Shown piece by piece: positions 28,673 to 37,502 of a stretch of 64,000 nucleotides of DNA. Under the pieces are notes generated by a model, which did no database searches, had not been told where the DNA came from, and saw only the letters and a list, made by a program, of their open reading frames with translations. This DNA is from Flavobacteriales bacterium (GTDB taxonomy: Bacteria > Bacteroidota > Bacteroidia > Flavobacteriales > Flavobacteriaceae): contig JAMOUV010000032.1 in assembly GCA_027067965.1 (NCBI GenBank), positions 178,315 to 242,314 of the forward strand, read 5' to 3'. Every line of letters begins with the position of its first letter. Within the stretch, counting starts at the first letter, position 1. The translations under genes and the position numbers were made by a program.

Positions 28673-29956
28673 ATGAGCAAAAACCATGTTCATAAAACAC
28701 TTTACGGCTTGGCGGATGCCAACAATTTTTATGTGTCGTGCGAGCGGCTTTTTCGGCCCGGATTAAACGGCAAACCGGTAGTGGTTTTGTCCAACAATGA
28801 CGGTTGTGTGATTTCACGCAGCAACGAAGCCAAACCGCTTATTCCCATGGGTGCGCCGGCTTTTCAATACGAAGAAATTTTTCGCAAGCACGGAGTCGAA
28901 GTATTTTCCGCCAACTTTGCGCTCTACGGCGATTTGAGTACACGTATGATGAATATTATCGGCCGCTACACGCCCGACATGGAAATTTACAGTATTGACG
29001 AAGCATTTTTGAAATTCGACGGCTTCGAAAATATACCCTTGGAAGAATATATGTCCGGAATGAAAAAAGAAATTTTCCGCGCCATCGGCATTCCGCTTAC
29101 CATAGGCATCGGTCCTACCAAGACCTTGGCCAAGGCCGCCGCCCGGATTGCCAAAAAATTTCCCGGTCGCACCCGGGGAGTGTATCTGCTGGACACGCCG
29201 GAAAAAATAGATAAAGCCCTCCGTTGGCTTCCGGTAGGGGATATTCACGGCATCGGCAGACGGATTTCGGCCAAACTCCTTCAAATGAATGTGCAAAAGG
29301 CCTCGGATTTTATCAAACTTTCCGACAGTTTCTTGCGCAAACGTTTCGGTATTCAAGTCGTGAGAATCAAGCATGAATTAAAGGGAAATGCCGTATTTGA
29401 TTTGGAAATGCCGCAACCCCGCCAACGAATTGCCACCACGCGTACATTTGCCGGCCATATCCGGGATTTTGACGAAATGCGCGAGCGTATCGCCACTTTT
29501 ACATCGGTTACCGCCGCCAAATTACGCAAGCAAAAAAGTGCTTGCAATTTTATTACGGTTTTTATCCGCACCAACCGCCACCGTCAAGACCTGAAGCAAT
29601 ATGCGGGGAGCATCACCTTAAAAACCGACTATCCGACCGATTCGTCCATCGAATTGAGTAAACTCGCCCTTACCGGTTTGCGAAAAATATGGCGCAACGG
29701 TTACGATTACAAGAAAGCCGGTATCTTGGTAAGCGAATTGGTGCCCGCCGGTGAGCGGCAACTCAATCTGTTTGTACCCACCGATGAACGTCATCACCGG
29801 CTGATGAACGTGATAGACCGGCTGAATCTCCGTTACGGACACAATCTCCTTAAACTGGGTGGACAAGACCCCCAACGCACCTGGAAAATGAAACAAGCCC
29901 GGCTTTCGCCGGCTTATACCACCCGGTTGACGGACATTATTAAAGTATATACTTAA
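28673..29956 (+). CDS. umuC: Y-family DNA polymerase UmuC
   Basis: 427 residues. Catalytic motifs LADANNFYVSCERLFRP (first aspartate), LSNNDGCVISRSNEAK and IYSIDEAFLKFDGF (SIDE catalytic pair) are intact; the helix-hairpin-helix GDIHGIGRRISAKLLQM follows. The C-terminus has the UmuC-specific DUF4113-type end (HHRLMNVIDRLN, then WKMKQARLSPAYTTR). It is an error-prone lesion-bypass polymerase. No umuD gene lies beside it, unlike the usual umuDC pair. The ATG at 28673 is preferred to a TTG at 28667 that overlaps the upstream stop. It probably shares a transcript with the amidase gene. Confidence 0.93.
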   Translation: MSKNHVHKTLYGLADANNFYVSCERLFRPGLNGKPVVVLSNNDGCVISRSNEAKPLIPMGAPAFQYEEIFRKHGVEVFSANFALYGDLSTRMMNIIGRYTPDMEIYSIDEAFLKFDGFENIPLEEYMSGMKKEIFRAIGIPLTIGIGPTKTLAKAAARIAKKFPGRTRGVYLLDTPEKIDKALRWLPVGDIHGIGRRISAKLLQMNVQKASDFIKLSDSFLRKRFGIQVVRIKHELKGNAVFDLEMPQPRQRIATTRTFAGHIRDFDEMRERIATFTSVTAAKLRKQKSACNFITVFIRTNRHRQDLKQYAGSITLKTDYPTDSSIELSKLALTGLRKIWRNGYDYKKAGILVSELVPAGERQLNLFVPTDERHHRLMNVIDRLNLRYGHNLLKLGGQDPQRTWKMKQARLSPAYTTRLTDIIKVYT

Positions 29957-30085
29957 AAAAATTTACATACTACTGATATTTTTCCAAACCTGAAAAATCC
30001 GGGGACGGATCAAGTATAAATATTGATTTTAATCATTATCCCGGCAAAAGGATTTTTTATATAAAAAACTCCCGATTAATTGATG

Positions 30086-30093
30086 TAACTTTG
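30086..30093 (+). promoter_or_regulatory. -7 box for gpmI
   Basis: TAACTTTG, exact TAnnTTTG, 21 bases before the gpmI ATG. The TTG at 30091 within it is in frame but is not the start. Confidence 0.7.
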
Positions 30094-30114
30094 TCAAACA
30101 AAATCACAACACCC

Positions 30115-31656
30115 ATGGAGCACAAGAAGGATAACAAAGCCATGTTGATTATTCTCGACGGTTGGGGCATTAATCCCGACCCAAAAGTTTCGGCCATCGA
30201 AGCGGCCCACACGCCTTTTTATGATATGCTGTGGAACAAATATCCGCATGCCACGCTCAAAACCTACGGCGAAAATGTAGGATTGCCCGAAGGTCAAATG
30301 GGTAATTCCGAAGTGGGACACATGAACTTGGGAGCCGGACGAATTGTATATCAAGATTTGGTAAAAATAAATAAAGCCATCGACGACGGTAGTTTTTTTG
30401 AAAATCCGGAATTGAAAAAAGCATTCGAATATGCCAAAAAGAACCATAAAAAACTGCATTTGCTCGGCTTGGTTTCGGACGGCGGTGTGCATTCGCATAT
30501 CAAACATTTGAACGCATTAATCGATATGGCTAAAAAATATCAAGTGCCGGTTTACATTCATGCTTTTACGGACGGAAGAGATGTGGATCCGCATTCGGGC
30601 ATAACATTTATTAAACAACTCCTTGAGAAAACAAAAAATTCGCCTGCACGTTTGGCAAGCATCACCGGACGTTATTATGCCATGGACAGAGACAAACGTT
30701 GGCCACGCATTAAAAAAGCATACGACGCACTGGTGCACGGAATAGGAAAACACGCCACCGATCCGCTCCGGGCCATTCAAGAAAGTTATGAAGCGGGAAT
30801 TACCGATGAATTTATAGAACCCATTGTCCTTGTGGACGAAAAAGGAAATCCGGTGGGCAAAATCGAACCCGGCGATGCGGTTATATTCTTTAACTTCCGT
30901 ACCGACCGCGGCCGCCAACTTACCGAAGCCCTTACCCAACGCGATATGCCCGAAGAAGGTATGAAAACCCTGCCCCTTTATTACGTCACTATGACCAATT
31001 ATGACGATACTTTCAAAAATATTCATGTGGCCTTCCCCAAGGAAGATTTAAAAGACACTTTGGGCGAATTGGTCTCGCGGGCCGGAAAAACACAACTCCG
31101 TATTGCCGAAACGGAAAAATATCCACATGTTACATTCTTCTTTTCGGGTATGCGGGAAGAACCTTTTCCCGGCGAAAAACGAATTCTCATACCTTCGCCG
31201 AAAGTAGCCACCTACGATTTGAAACCGGAAATGAGCGCTTATGAAGTAACCGATGCCTTACTAAAAGAAATACAATCCGCCAATCCGCCCGATTTGGTGG
31301 TTTTGAATTATGCCAACGGCGATATGGTCGGACATACGGGCGTATTCGAAGCGGCGGTGAAAGCCGCCGAAGCGGTGGATGACAACCTGTCGCGTTTGAT
31401 TCCCGAAGCACTAAAAAAAGGTTACGAAATTATCCTTTTGGCCGACCATGGTAATGCCGATGTAATGGTAAATGAGGACGGCTCGCCCAACACGGCTCAT
31501 ACGACCAAACCGGTTCCCGTTATTTTTATTAGCGACAAAAGGCAACTGCCGGTGAAGGAAGGCATTTTGGCCAATATTGCACCCTCGTTGCTTAAAATTC
31601 TCGGCTTGCCCAAACCGGAAAATATGACGGAAGATATCTTCGCGACGGAAAAATAA
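30115..31656 (+). CDS. gpmI: 2,3-bisphosphoglycerate-independent phosphoglycerate mutase
   Basis: 513 residues, standard length. Alkaline-phosphatase superfamily motifs: MLIILDGWGIN (metal-binding Asp), GLPEGQMGNSEVGHMNLGAG with the phosphoserine nucleophile, SDGGVHSHIKHL, the HAFTDGRDVDPHSG segment, NYANGDMVGHTG and the C-terminal LLADHGNADVM and NTAHTTKPVP metal sites. It interconverts 3- and 2-phosphoglycerate in glycolysis/gluconeogenesis with manganese. The start is set at the ATG at 30115, since a longer frame would begin inside the promoter box. It converges with radA across a 16-base gap. Confidence 0.97.
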   Translation: MEHKKDNKAMLIILDGWGINPDPKVSAIEAAHTPFYDMLWNKYPHATLKTYGENVGLPEGQMGNSEVGHMNLGAGRIVYQDLVKINKAIDDGSFFENPELKKAFEYAKKNHKKLHLLGLVSDGGVHSHIKHLNALIDMAKKYQVPVYIHAFTDGRDVDPHSGITFIKQLLEKTKNSPARLASITGRYYAMDRDKRWPRIKKAYDALVHGIGKHATDPLRAIQESYEAGITDEFIEPIVLVDEKGNPVGKIEPGDAVIFFNFRTDRGRQLTEALTQRDMPEEGMKTLPLYYVTMTNYDDTFKNIHVAFPKEDLKDTLGELVSRAGKTQLRIAETEKYPHVTFFFSGMREEPFPGEKRILIPSPKVATYDLKPEMSAYEVTDALLKEIQSANPPDLVVLNYANGDMVGHTGVFEAAVKAAEAVDDNLSRLIPEALKKGYEIILLADHGNADVMVNEDGSPNTAHTTKPVPVIFISDKRQLPVKEGILANIAPSLLKILGLPKPENMTEDIFATEK

Positions 31657-31672
31657 AATGGCTGAAAAAACG

Positions 31673-33013
31673 CTAAATTTCCGATAATTCACCGATAAAT
31701 TTCATACCGGTGACATCAATCCCGAACCGCGAGGCATCAATTTTATGATGTGCCGAAATATATATTTTTTCGAAACCGCTTTTACGGGCTTCGGAAATTC
31801 TTTGTTCAATACGTGAAACCGGCCTGATTTCGCCGGTTAATCCGATTTCGCCTGCAAATGCCACGCTATGTGGAACCGGATGATCGCCGTAAGAAGAATA
31901 AACCGCCGCCGCTACGGCCAAGTCCAAACCGGGGTCGGTAATTTTTATACCCCCGGTAATATTGAGGAATACGTCTTTGTCGCCCAAGCGCAATCCCATG
32001 CGTTTGTCCAATACGGCCAAAATCATATTCATCCGCTTCATATCATAGCCCGTTACCGAACGTTGGGGCGTGCCGTACACCGCCGGCGCAACTAATGCTT
32101 GCGTTTCTACCGGAAAACTACGAATTCCTTCCACTACAATGGCGGCAGTAGTGCCGCTATAATGCTCGCGCTGACTATGCGTCAAAATTCCTGTGAAGTT
32201 TTCCACCGCTTTCAGTCCCGCCGAAGTCATTTCAAAAATTCCGATTTCATGTGTATTGCCATATCTGTTTTTCAAACTTCGCAAAATGCGATATTGATGA
32301 TGACGGTCGCCTTCGAATTGAAGCACCGTATCCACCATATGTTCAAGCACCTTCGGTCCGGCAATGATTCCTTCCTTAGTAATATGACCGATGATAAAGA
32401 CGGGCGTGCCGCTTTTTTTGGCAAAACGTATGAGTTCGGCCGCCGATTCGCGGATTTGCGATACACTACCCGGCGAAGAATCTATATAATCGGTATGAAG
32501 TGTTTGAATGGAATCCACAATGAGAATTTCGGGATTTTCTTGTTTGACCACCTGCAAAATACGTTGAATATTGGTTTCGGGAAGGATTTTGATGCGGGTT
32601 TGTTCGAATCCCAACCGCATACCGCGCATTTTAATTTGCGAAGGACTCTCCTCGCCGGATACATACAAAGTTTTGAATGGCATTTGCAAGGAAGTTTGCA
32701 ACATCAAAGTCGATTTTCCTATACCGGGCTCACCTCCGATTAATACCACCGACCCGGGCACCATGCCGCCTCCCAACACCAAATCCAATTCACGATTACC
32801 TGTAGGAATCCGATATTCGCTTCCCGCTTTTATTTTACTGAATTCCAGGGCCCGGACCGTTGATCCGGCCGGATTTTTTTGTTTGGCTTCGCGCTTGTCC
32901 ACTACTTCCTCCACAATGGTATTCCATTGTTTACATACAGGGCATTGCCCCATCCATTGCGAAAATTGATTGCCACAATTTTGACAATAAAAAACACTTT
33001 TTGTCTTAGCCAT
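31673..33013 (-). CDS. radA: DNA repair protein RadA
   Basis: 446 residues. N-terminal C4 zinc finger FYCQNCGNQFSQWMGQCPVC, RecA-like ATPase with Walker A GGEPGIGKST and Walker B EILIVDSIQT, the RadA-specific KNRYG motif (normally KNRFG) in SLKNRYGNTHEIGIFEM, and a C-terminal Lon-protease-like domain with AFAGEIGLTGEIRPV. RadA drives branch migration in recombinational repair. Its ATG overlaps the end of the CYTH gene by 8 bases; pyk, CYTH and radA form one leftward transcription unit. Confidence 0.96.
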   Translation of the reverse strand: MAKTKSVFYCQNCGNQFSQWMGQCPVCKQWNTIVEEVVDKREAKQKNPAGSTVRALEFSKIKAGSEYRIPTGNRELDLVLGGGMVPGSVVLIGGEPGIGKSTLMLQTSLQMPFKTLYVSGEESPSQIKMRGMRLGFEQTRIKILPETNIQRILQVVKQENPEILIVDSIQTLHTDYIDSSPGSVSQIRESAAELIRFAKKSGTPVFIIGHITKEGIIAGPKVLEHMVDTVLQFEGDRHHQYRILRSLKNRYGNTHEIGIFEMTSAGLKAVENFTGILTHSQREHYSGTTAAIVVEGIRSFPVETQALVAPAVYGTPQRSVTGYDMKRMNMILAVLDKRMGLRLGDKDVFLNITGGIKITDPGLDLAVAAAVYSSYGDHPVPHSVAFAGEIGLTGEIRPVSRIEQRISEARKSGFEKIYISAHHKIDASRFGIDVTGMKFIGELSEI

Positions 33014-33464
33014 TTTTTGCCATATATGAATTATAATATTCGGGTTTTCCGGTAACTTCTTCGCCCAACCAAGGCGGTAGTTTCACCTCATCGTCCGGAT
33101 GATTCAACTCGATTTCGGCCAACACCAGTCCTTTCCTCGGCGACAGGAATTCATCCACTTCGATTAAATAACCTTGCCAAGGAATTTCATATCTGATTTT
33201 TTCGACGATTTGTCCTTTTACCCATTCAAATAATCTTTCCGCTTCTTTTTTTTCGAGTTTTTTCTCCCATTCGTTTCTTGACAAGCCACCGTCGTTGCTT
33301 TTATCTTTTATGGTAAGGAATCCTTCGTCGTCCCGAAGGCGCACACGAACGGTTAATGGCGGACCAAAAACCAAATATCCTTGTTTAATCCGGCTTTTTT
33401 TGGTCGCCGCGTGGCGCCAATCATCCGAAACAACCAGAAATTTCCGTTCAATTTCTTTTTTCAC
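33006..33464 (-). CDS. CYTH domain protein (inorganic triphosphatase-like)
   Basis: 152 residues, a single CYTH domain: N-terminal ExExK signature EIERKFLVV, RIKQGYLVFG, VRVRLRDDEGFLTIK, YEIPWQGYLIEVDEF and LAEIELNHPDDE, giving the alternating acidic/basic tunnel residues of triphosphate tunnel enzymes. Bacterial members hydrolyse inorganic triphosphate; adenylate cyclase activity is less likely for this short form. It starts with GTG, whose G is the last base of the pyk stop (TAGTG), so translation is probably coupled to pyk. It overlaps radA by 8 bases. Confidence 0.88.
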   Translation of the reverse strand: MKKEIERKFLVVSDDWRHAATKKSRIKQGYLVFGPPLTVRVRLRDDEGFLTIKDKSNDGGLSRNEWEKKLEKKEAERLFEWVKGQIVEKIRYEIPWQGYLIEVDEFLSPRKGLVLAEIELNHPDDEVKLPPWLGEEVTGKPEYYNSYMAKNG

Positions 33465-34897
33465 TATCCTTTGATTTTCGTAATACGCATGGTATTGACC
33501 ATACCGTGTTCACTGACAGGCATCGAGGTTAAATTGACCACAAAATCACCTTTGTGCACCAAATTGTTTTCTTTCAACAACCTGCTGATATCTTTGATGG
33601 TCTCATCCGTACTCACATGGCGGTCGTAGTAAAACGAATAAACGCCCCAATACAAAGTCAGCCGGTTTAGTAATTTCTTATTTTCGGTAAAGGTAAACAC
33701 ATAGGATTTCGGTCTGTGCATGGTTGTTTGAACGGATGAAAACCCGGTGAGGGTAAGCGTGGTAATGGCTTTGGCCTTGATTTCATTACCGGTTTCGGCC
33801 GCATAATAACAAATGATTTTGGAAATAAAGCGCGGATCTTTTTTAGAATTATATCGCTGCCGACCTGCATACTTCACTGCATTTTGTACCCGCAAAATAA
33901 TATCTGTCATTCGTTGGACCACTTCCACGGGATGCCTGCCGACCGAAGTTTCGGCCGAAAGCATCACTGCATCCGCACCGTCCATGACGGAATTGGCCAC
34001 ATCGTTCACTTCGGCTCGCGAGGGTAATAAGTCGTCAATCATGCTTTCCATCATTTGTGTAGCGATTATGACGGGTTTGGCCTGTTTGCGTGCCATTTTT
34101 ACTATACGTTTTTGGATCACGGGCACTTTTTCGATATCTATTTCGATTCCCAAATCACCACGGGCCACCATCACACCGTCGGCTACCTTAATAATGGATT
34201 TAATTTCCCTGACCGCTTCGGGTTTTTCAATTTTGGCAATAACGGGCAAATCGGAATCAAATTCATCCCGCAAACAATCCTTTAGATGCACGATATCATC
34301 CGCGCTTCGCACAAACGACAATGCTACCCAATCAAAGGGATGTTTGCTTATAAAAGCCAAGTCCCGCTTATCCTTGTCCGTTAATGCGGGCACGGATATT
34401 TTGGAATCGGGCAAATTCAAACCTTTTTTACTTTTCAGTATTCCTCCTTGAACCACACGGGTCACAATTTGCTTTTCCTTATCGGTAGAAATTACTTTTA
34501 AATGAATTTTTCCATCGTCCAATAAAATCATTTCGCCCGGTTTTACTTCTTTCGGTAACGGGATGTAGTTGATATGTGCCATGTGGCTATCGCCTTCAAT
34601 TTCTTCTGTAGTAAGTATAAATTCATCTCCTTCTTTCAACACGGAATTATCCTTCATTTTTCCCACTCTCAGTTTAGGCCCTTGCAAATCGGCCAAAATA
34701 CCGATATTGGTTTGTAATTCTTCCCTGATTTTCAAAATATGATCAATTTGTTCTTCGACATTTCGATAGTCGGCATGGGAAAAATTGACCCGGAAAAGAT
34801 TTACACCCGCCAGGACCATTTTCTTTTTCGTTTCGTAATCGGATACGGCCGGACCTAACGTGGCAATAATTTTGGTTTTTTTAAGAACATTTATCAT
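33464..34897 (-). CDS. pyk: Pyruvate kinase
   Basis: 477 residues, normal length. Hallmarks: TKIIATLGPAVSDYETKKKM, VNFSHADY, ADLQGPKLRVGKM, LDDGKIHLKV, the signature VIAKIEKPEAVREIKSII with the catalytic lysine, VMVARGDLGIEID, and IIATQMMESMIDDLLPSRAE. The C-terminal allosteric domain keeps AETGNEIKAKAI. It makes pyruvate and ATP from PEP. The promoter is a TAACTTTG box just upstream. First gene of the pyk-CYTH-radA unit. Confidence 0.97.
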   Translation of the reverse strand: MINVLKKTKIIATLGPAVSDYETKKKMVLAGVNLFRVNFSHADYRNVEEQIDHILKIREELQTNIGILADLQGPKLRVGKMKDNSVLKEGDEFILTTEEIEGDSHMAHINYIPLPKEVKPGEMILLDDGKIHLKVISTDKEKQIVTRVVQGGILKSKKGLNLPDSKISVPALTDKDKRDLAFISKHPFDWVALSFVRSADDIVHLKDCLRDEFDSDLPVIAKIEKPEAVREIKSIIKVADGVMVARGDLGIEIDIEKVPVIQKRIVKMARKQAKPVIIATQMMESMIDDLLPSRAEVNDVANSVMDGADAVMLSAETSVGRHPVEVVQRMTDIILRVQNAVKYAGRQRYNSKKDPRFISKIICYYAAETGNEIKAKAITTLTLTGFSSVQTTMHRPKSYVFTFTENKKLLNRLTLYWGVYSFYYDRHVSTDETIKDISRLLKENNLVHKGDFVVNLTSMPVSEHGMVNTMRITKIKG

Positions 34898-34912
34898 TCA
34901 TTATTTTTTTTG

Positions 34913-34920
34913 CAAAGTTA
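34913..34920 (-). promoter_or_regulatory. -7 box for pyk
   Basis: TAACTTTG on the minus strand, exact TAnnTTTG, 15 bases before the pyk ATG. Confidence 0.7.
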
Positions 34921-35150
34921 CATTTAATTTGCATAGAGAAATAGGAAGCGGTTCACTCCAAGCGAGGATGAGGATATCGGCCGTTTGATATCTATGGTGA
35001 GGCGGTTCGTCATGTTTTACCGGTTGTGGCATCCGACCGGTATAAATTTACCGCATATTTATCATCCGAAAAAAGAAATATATTGAAAAATCCATTAGCA
35101 TAATTTTGATTTATCTATTCTATTCATAAGCCGGGGTTTGAGCAAGGTAT
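34921..35150. other. Intergenic region between divergent pyk and ahcY promoters
   Basis: No gene is visible in this spacer. It contains two inverted repeats: a GATATC pair at 34973-34978 and 34987-34992 (8-base spacer), and TACCGGT/ACCGGTA at 35018-35024 and 35036-35042 (11-base spacer). Both lie upstream of the two predicted start sites rather than within a leader, so they would be candidate operator sites rather than riboswitch stems. Confidence 0.4.
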
Positions 35151-35182
35151 TTTGTCATGAAACATTTTTTGGTTTATCTTTA
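35151..35182 (+). promoter_or_regulatory. Bacteroidota-type promoter for ahcY
   Basis: TTTG at 35151-35154, a 20-base spacer and TATCTTTA at 35175-35182, 17 bases before the ATG at 35199. It lies inside the longest open frame, which shows that the upstream ATG at 35157 is not the start. Confidence 0.75.
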
Positions 35183-35198
35183 CAAAAAAAGAAAATTC

Positions 35199-36614
35199 AT
35201 GTCCGGAATCAGTGTCAAACACGATTATAAAGTCAAAGATCTTTCCCTGGCCGATTGGGGAAGAAAAGAAATACAATTGGCCGAAGCCGAAATGCCCGGA
35301 TTAATGGCATTGCGAAAAAAATACGGTAAAACAAAACCCTTAAAAGGGGCAAAAATCACCGGCTCCTTGCATATGACCATTCAAACGGCGGTTTTAATAG
35401 AAACCTTGGTTGAACTCGGAGCCGATGTACGTTGGGCGAGTTGCAATATTTATTCCACGCAAGATCATGCGGCGGCTGCCATTGCCAAAGCGGGTATTCC
35501 CGTATTCGCTTGGAAAGGCGAAACCTTGGCGGAATACTGGTGGGCCACGGAAAAAGCCCTCACCTGGCCCGATGGAAGCGGCCCGAACCTCATCATCGAT
35601 GACGGCGGCGATGCCACGCTTATGGTCCACCTCGGATATGAAGCGGAAGAAAACCCTGCTGTATTAGACAAGCAAGCCGAAAGCGAAGATGAAGAAGAAT
35701 TACTAAAAAAACTAAAGGACACCCTTCGCAAAGATCCCGGCAAATGGCATCGCATGGTTCCGCATATCAAAGGCGTTTCCGAAGAAACCACTACGGGCGT
35801 TCACCGTTTATACGAACGGTTCGAGCAAGGCAAACTCCTCTTTCCCGCCATCAACGTGAACGATTCGGTGACCAAGTCGAAATTCGATAATTTATACGGT
35901 TGCCGCGAATCCTTGATCGACGGCATTAAACGCGGCACCGATGTGATGATAGCCGGAAAAACCGCCGTGGTATGCGGATACGGCGAAGTGGGCAAGGGTT
36001 CGGCTCAAGCGTTGAAAAATTACGGTGCCAAAGTGATTGTGACCGAAATAGACCCCATTTGTGCCTTGCAAGCGGCCATGGAAGGATATGACGTGAAAAC
36101 AGTGGAAGACGTGGTGGAAAAGGCCGATATTTTCGTGACGGCCACCGGTAATAAAGATGTGATTCGCATCGAACACATGGAAAGAATGAAGGACAACGCC
36201 ATTGTGTGTAACATCGGACATTTCGATAATGAAATCCAAACCGACAAACTCAAAAAATATCCCGGGATAAAAAAAATCAACATTAAACCCCAAGTGGACA
36301 AATATGTTTTTCCCGACGGACACGGCATCATCCTTTTGTCCGACGGGCGTTTGGTCAACCTGGGCAATGCCACCGGCCATCCTTCATTCGTGATGAGTAT
36401 GTCGTTTACCAATCAGGTTTTGGCCCAATTGGAATTATGGGAAAAAGAATATCCCGTGGGCGTATATGTCTTGCCCAAAAAATTGGACGAAGAAGTGGCG
36501 CGCTTGCATTTGGACCATCTTCAAGTGAAATTAACCAAGCTGACGCCCGAACAAGCGGCCTATATCAACGTGCCCGTGGAAGGACCTTATAAGCCGGAGC
36601 ATTATAGATATTAA
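35199..36614 (+). CDS. ahcY: Adenosylhomocysteinase
   Basis: 471 residues. It starts [20 protein letters not shown]; motifs include [63 protein letters not shown], the NAD-binding [22 protein letters not shown] and the C-terminal [20 protein letters not shown] ending in HYRY. An insertion of about 40 residues ([11 protein letters not shown] onward) is of the type found in many bacterial and plant enzymes. It hydrolyses S-adenosylhomocysteine to adenosine and homocysteine. The upstream ATG at 35157 is rejected because the promoter lies downstream of it. Confidence 0.96.
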   Translation: MSGISVKHDYKVKDLSLADWGRKEIQLAEAEMPGLMALRKKYGKTKPLKGAKITGSLHMTIQTAVLIETLVELGADVRWASCNIYSTQDHAAAAIAKAGIPVFAWKGETLAEYWWATEKALTWPDGSGPNLIIDDGGDATLMVHLGYEAEENPAVLDKQAESEDEEELLKKLKDTLRKDPGKWHRMVPHIKGVSEETTTGVHRLYERFEQGKLLFPAINVNDSVTKSKFDNLYGCRESLIDGIKRGTDVMIAGKTAVVCGYGEVGKGSAQALKNYGAKVIVTEIDPICALQAAMEGYDVKTVEDVVEKADIFVTATGNKDVIRIEHMERMKDNAIVCNIGHFDNEIQTDKLKKYPGIKKINIKPQVDKYVFPDGHGIILLSDGRLVNLGNATGHPSFVMSMSFTNQVLAQLELWEKEYPVGVYVLPKKLDEEVARLHLDHLQVKLTKLTPEQAAYINVPVEGPYKPEHYRY

Positions 36615-36709
36615 AAAAGGGGAGGAATTATATAGAACTTAATATTCCCGCACGAATCTCTTAATCCTCGTTCCCGCGCGAATCTTTAGTCTGTGACTAT
36701 TCGCGCGGG

Positions 36710-36790
36710 CAAAAAACCACCACCGCCTCGTCATTACTCAAAAAGCGGAGCCCGAGCTTGTCGAGGGCGGTGGTCGATATCTCACAAAAC
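36710..36790. repeat. Repeat core copy A (81 bp)
   Basis: First of four nearly identical 81-82 bp cores. Each carries inverted ends accaccgcc / ggcggtggt around a segment with gagcttgtcgag. It is preceded at 36671-36709 by a hairpin arm pair cccgcgcgaa / ttcgcgcggg with a 17-base loop. Confidence 0.88.
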
Positions 36791-36793
36791 CTC

Positions 36794-36823
36794 GTTCCCG
36801 CGCGAAGGGATTCGCGCGGGAAC
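36794..36823. repeat. Perfect 13-bp palindrome P1, loop GGGA
   Basis: gttcccgcgcgaa and its exact inverse separated by ggga. One of four copies in the region. Without a T-run it is not a canonical terminator. Confidence 0.88.
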
Positions 36824-36914
36824 TTAGAAAGTTCCTGGGGAAATTCTTACCCCCCCCGTTCCCGCGTGAATCTATTTACCCTGTGGGTTTTAAGTCTGTG
36901 ACTATTCGCGCAGG

Positions 36915-36995
36915 CAAAAAACCACCACTGCCTCGTCATTTCTCAATAAGCGGAGCCCGAGCTTGTCGAGGGCGATGGTCGATATCTCACAAAAC
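36915..36995. repeat. Repeat core copy B (81 bp) with 102-bp tail
   Basis: Same core as copy A with several substitutions. The inverted ends are accactgcc / ggcgatggt; the two changes are not at paired positions, so they are not compensatory. A tail to 37097 begins actcaaggaccgg and repeats ctcaaggaccgg near its end. Confidence 0.88.
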
Positions 36996-37097
36996 ACTCA
37001 AGGACCGGCCCTTCGACAATGGTTCGACACATCCTTCAGTTCTACTCAGGAAACACTCAACAATCCCTCAAGGACCGGCTAAGTCATTGTTCCCATC

Positions 37098-37127
37098 GTT
37101 CCCGCGCGAATCCCTTCGCGCGGGAAC
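37098..37127. repeat. Perfect 13-bp palindrome P2, loop TCCC
   Basis: Same 13-bp arms as P1 but with the loop in the opposite orientation (tccc). Confidence 0.88.
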
Positions 37128-37248
37128 TTAGAAAACTTTCGGAACCTAGAAGACTTTCAAAAGCACCTATAGGGCTCCATATATAAATAACACCCTTTGA
37201 AAAAGGTATTTGTAAATTAAATTGAGGAAATAAAAAGATGAAAATACG

Positions 37249-37256
37249 TATATTTG
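37249..37256 (+). promoter_or_regulatory. -7 box for the toxin-antitoxin operon
   Basis: TATATTTG, exact TAnnTTTG, 18 bases before the antitoxin ATG at 37275. Confidence 0.65.
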
Positions 37257-37274
37257 ATGTATAAAAAGTTTCCA

Positions 37275-37502
37275 ATGAACATAAAAGACCGACAACTCAA
37301 ACTTATCGGCCGTATTTTAAAAACCGAAGATGAAACTCTACTTAAACGCTTGGAAATGCTTTTTCATTATGATTTTCCATCCGGAAGCGCACTTACCGAA
37401 GAACAGTTTGATAAAATTGAAGAGCGACATCACCTATATCACTCAAAGAGGATGGATACTTTGGAATGGAAAAAAGCCAAAAAGAAAATCAGAAAATCGT
37501 GA
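37275..37502 (+). CDS. Probable type II antitoxin
   Basis: 75 residues: MNIKDRQLKLIGRILKTEDE, a central GSALTEEQFDKIEERHHLYH and a basic end KKAKKKIRKS. Small, charged and helical, as expected for Bacteroidota ParE/RelE partners, in which a short N-terminal dimerisation region precedes a toxin-wrapping tail. No DNA-binding fold can be assigned by eye. The ATG at 37275 is preferred over the ATG at 37257, which is one base from the promoter box. Its stop overlaps the GTG of the toxin (GTGA), the order and coupling expected of antitoxin-toxin pairs. It lies between repeat blocks 1 and 2. Confidence 0.75.
   Translation: MNIKDRQLKLIGRILKTEDETLLKRLEMLFHYDFPSGSALTEEQFDKIEERHHLYHSKRMDTLEWKKAKKKIRKS

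Larger units (their letters stand above)
36645..37180. repeat. Mosaic palindromic repeat block 1
   Basis: GC-rich non-coding block filling most of the 660-base gap after ahcY. Order: a truncated arm (ttcccgcacgaatc), short-type unit (36671-36790), perfect palindrome P1, long-type unit (arm from about 36858, core 36915-36995, 102-base tail 36996-37097), palindrome P2, then a tail ending ggctccat. Block 2, on the other side of the toxin-antitoxin pair, contains the same pieces with the short and long units in swapped order. Frames through the block are not genes. The gap from 37181 to the antitoxin holds only an AT-rich promoter region. Confidence 0.85.

Noticed and set aside
32099-32743. 214-codon frame on the plus strand opposite radA
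   Set aside because: Shadow of radA; the composition is that of a reverse frame and no promoter or domain is seen.
33813-34451. 212-codon frame on the plus strand opposite pyk
   Set aside because: Antisense shadow of a well-supported gene; no recognisable domain and a low-complexity serine/isoleucine composition.
34921-35198. SAM or SAH riboswitch before ahcY
   Set aside because: The predicted promoter leaves a leader of only about 10-20 bases, too short for a riboswitch, and no matching conserved motif is seen.
35157-35198. N-terminal extension of AhcY from the ATG at 35157
   Set aside because: The TTTG-N20-TATCTTTA promoter lies over and after this ATG, and the extra residues do not look like the family.
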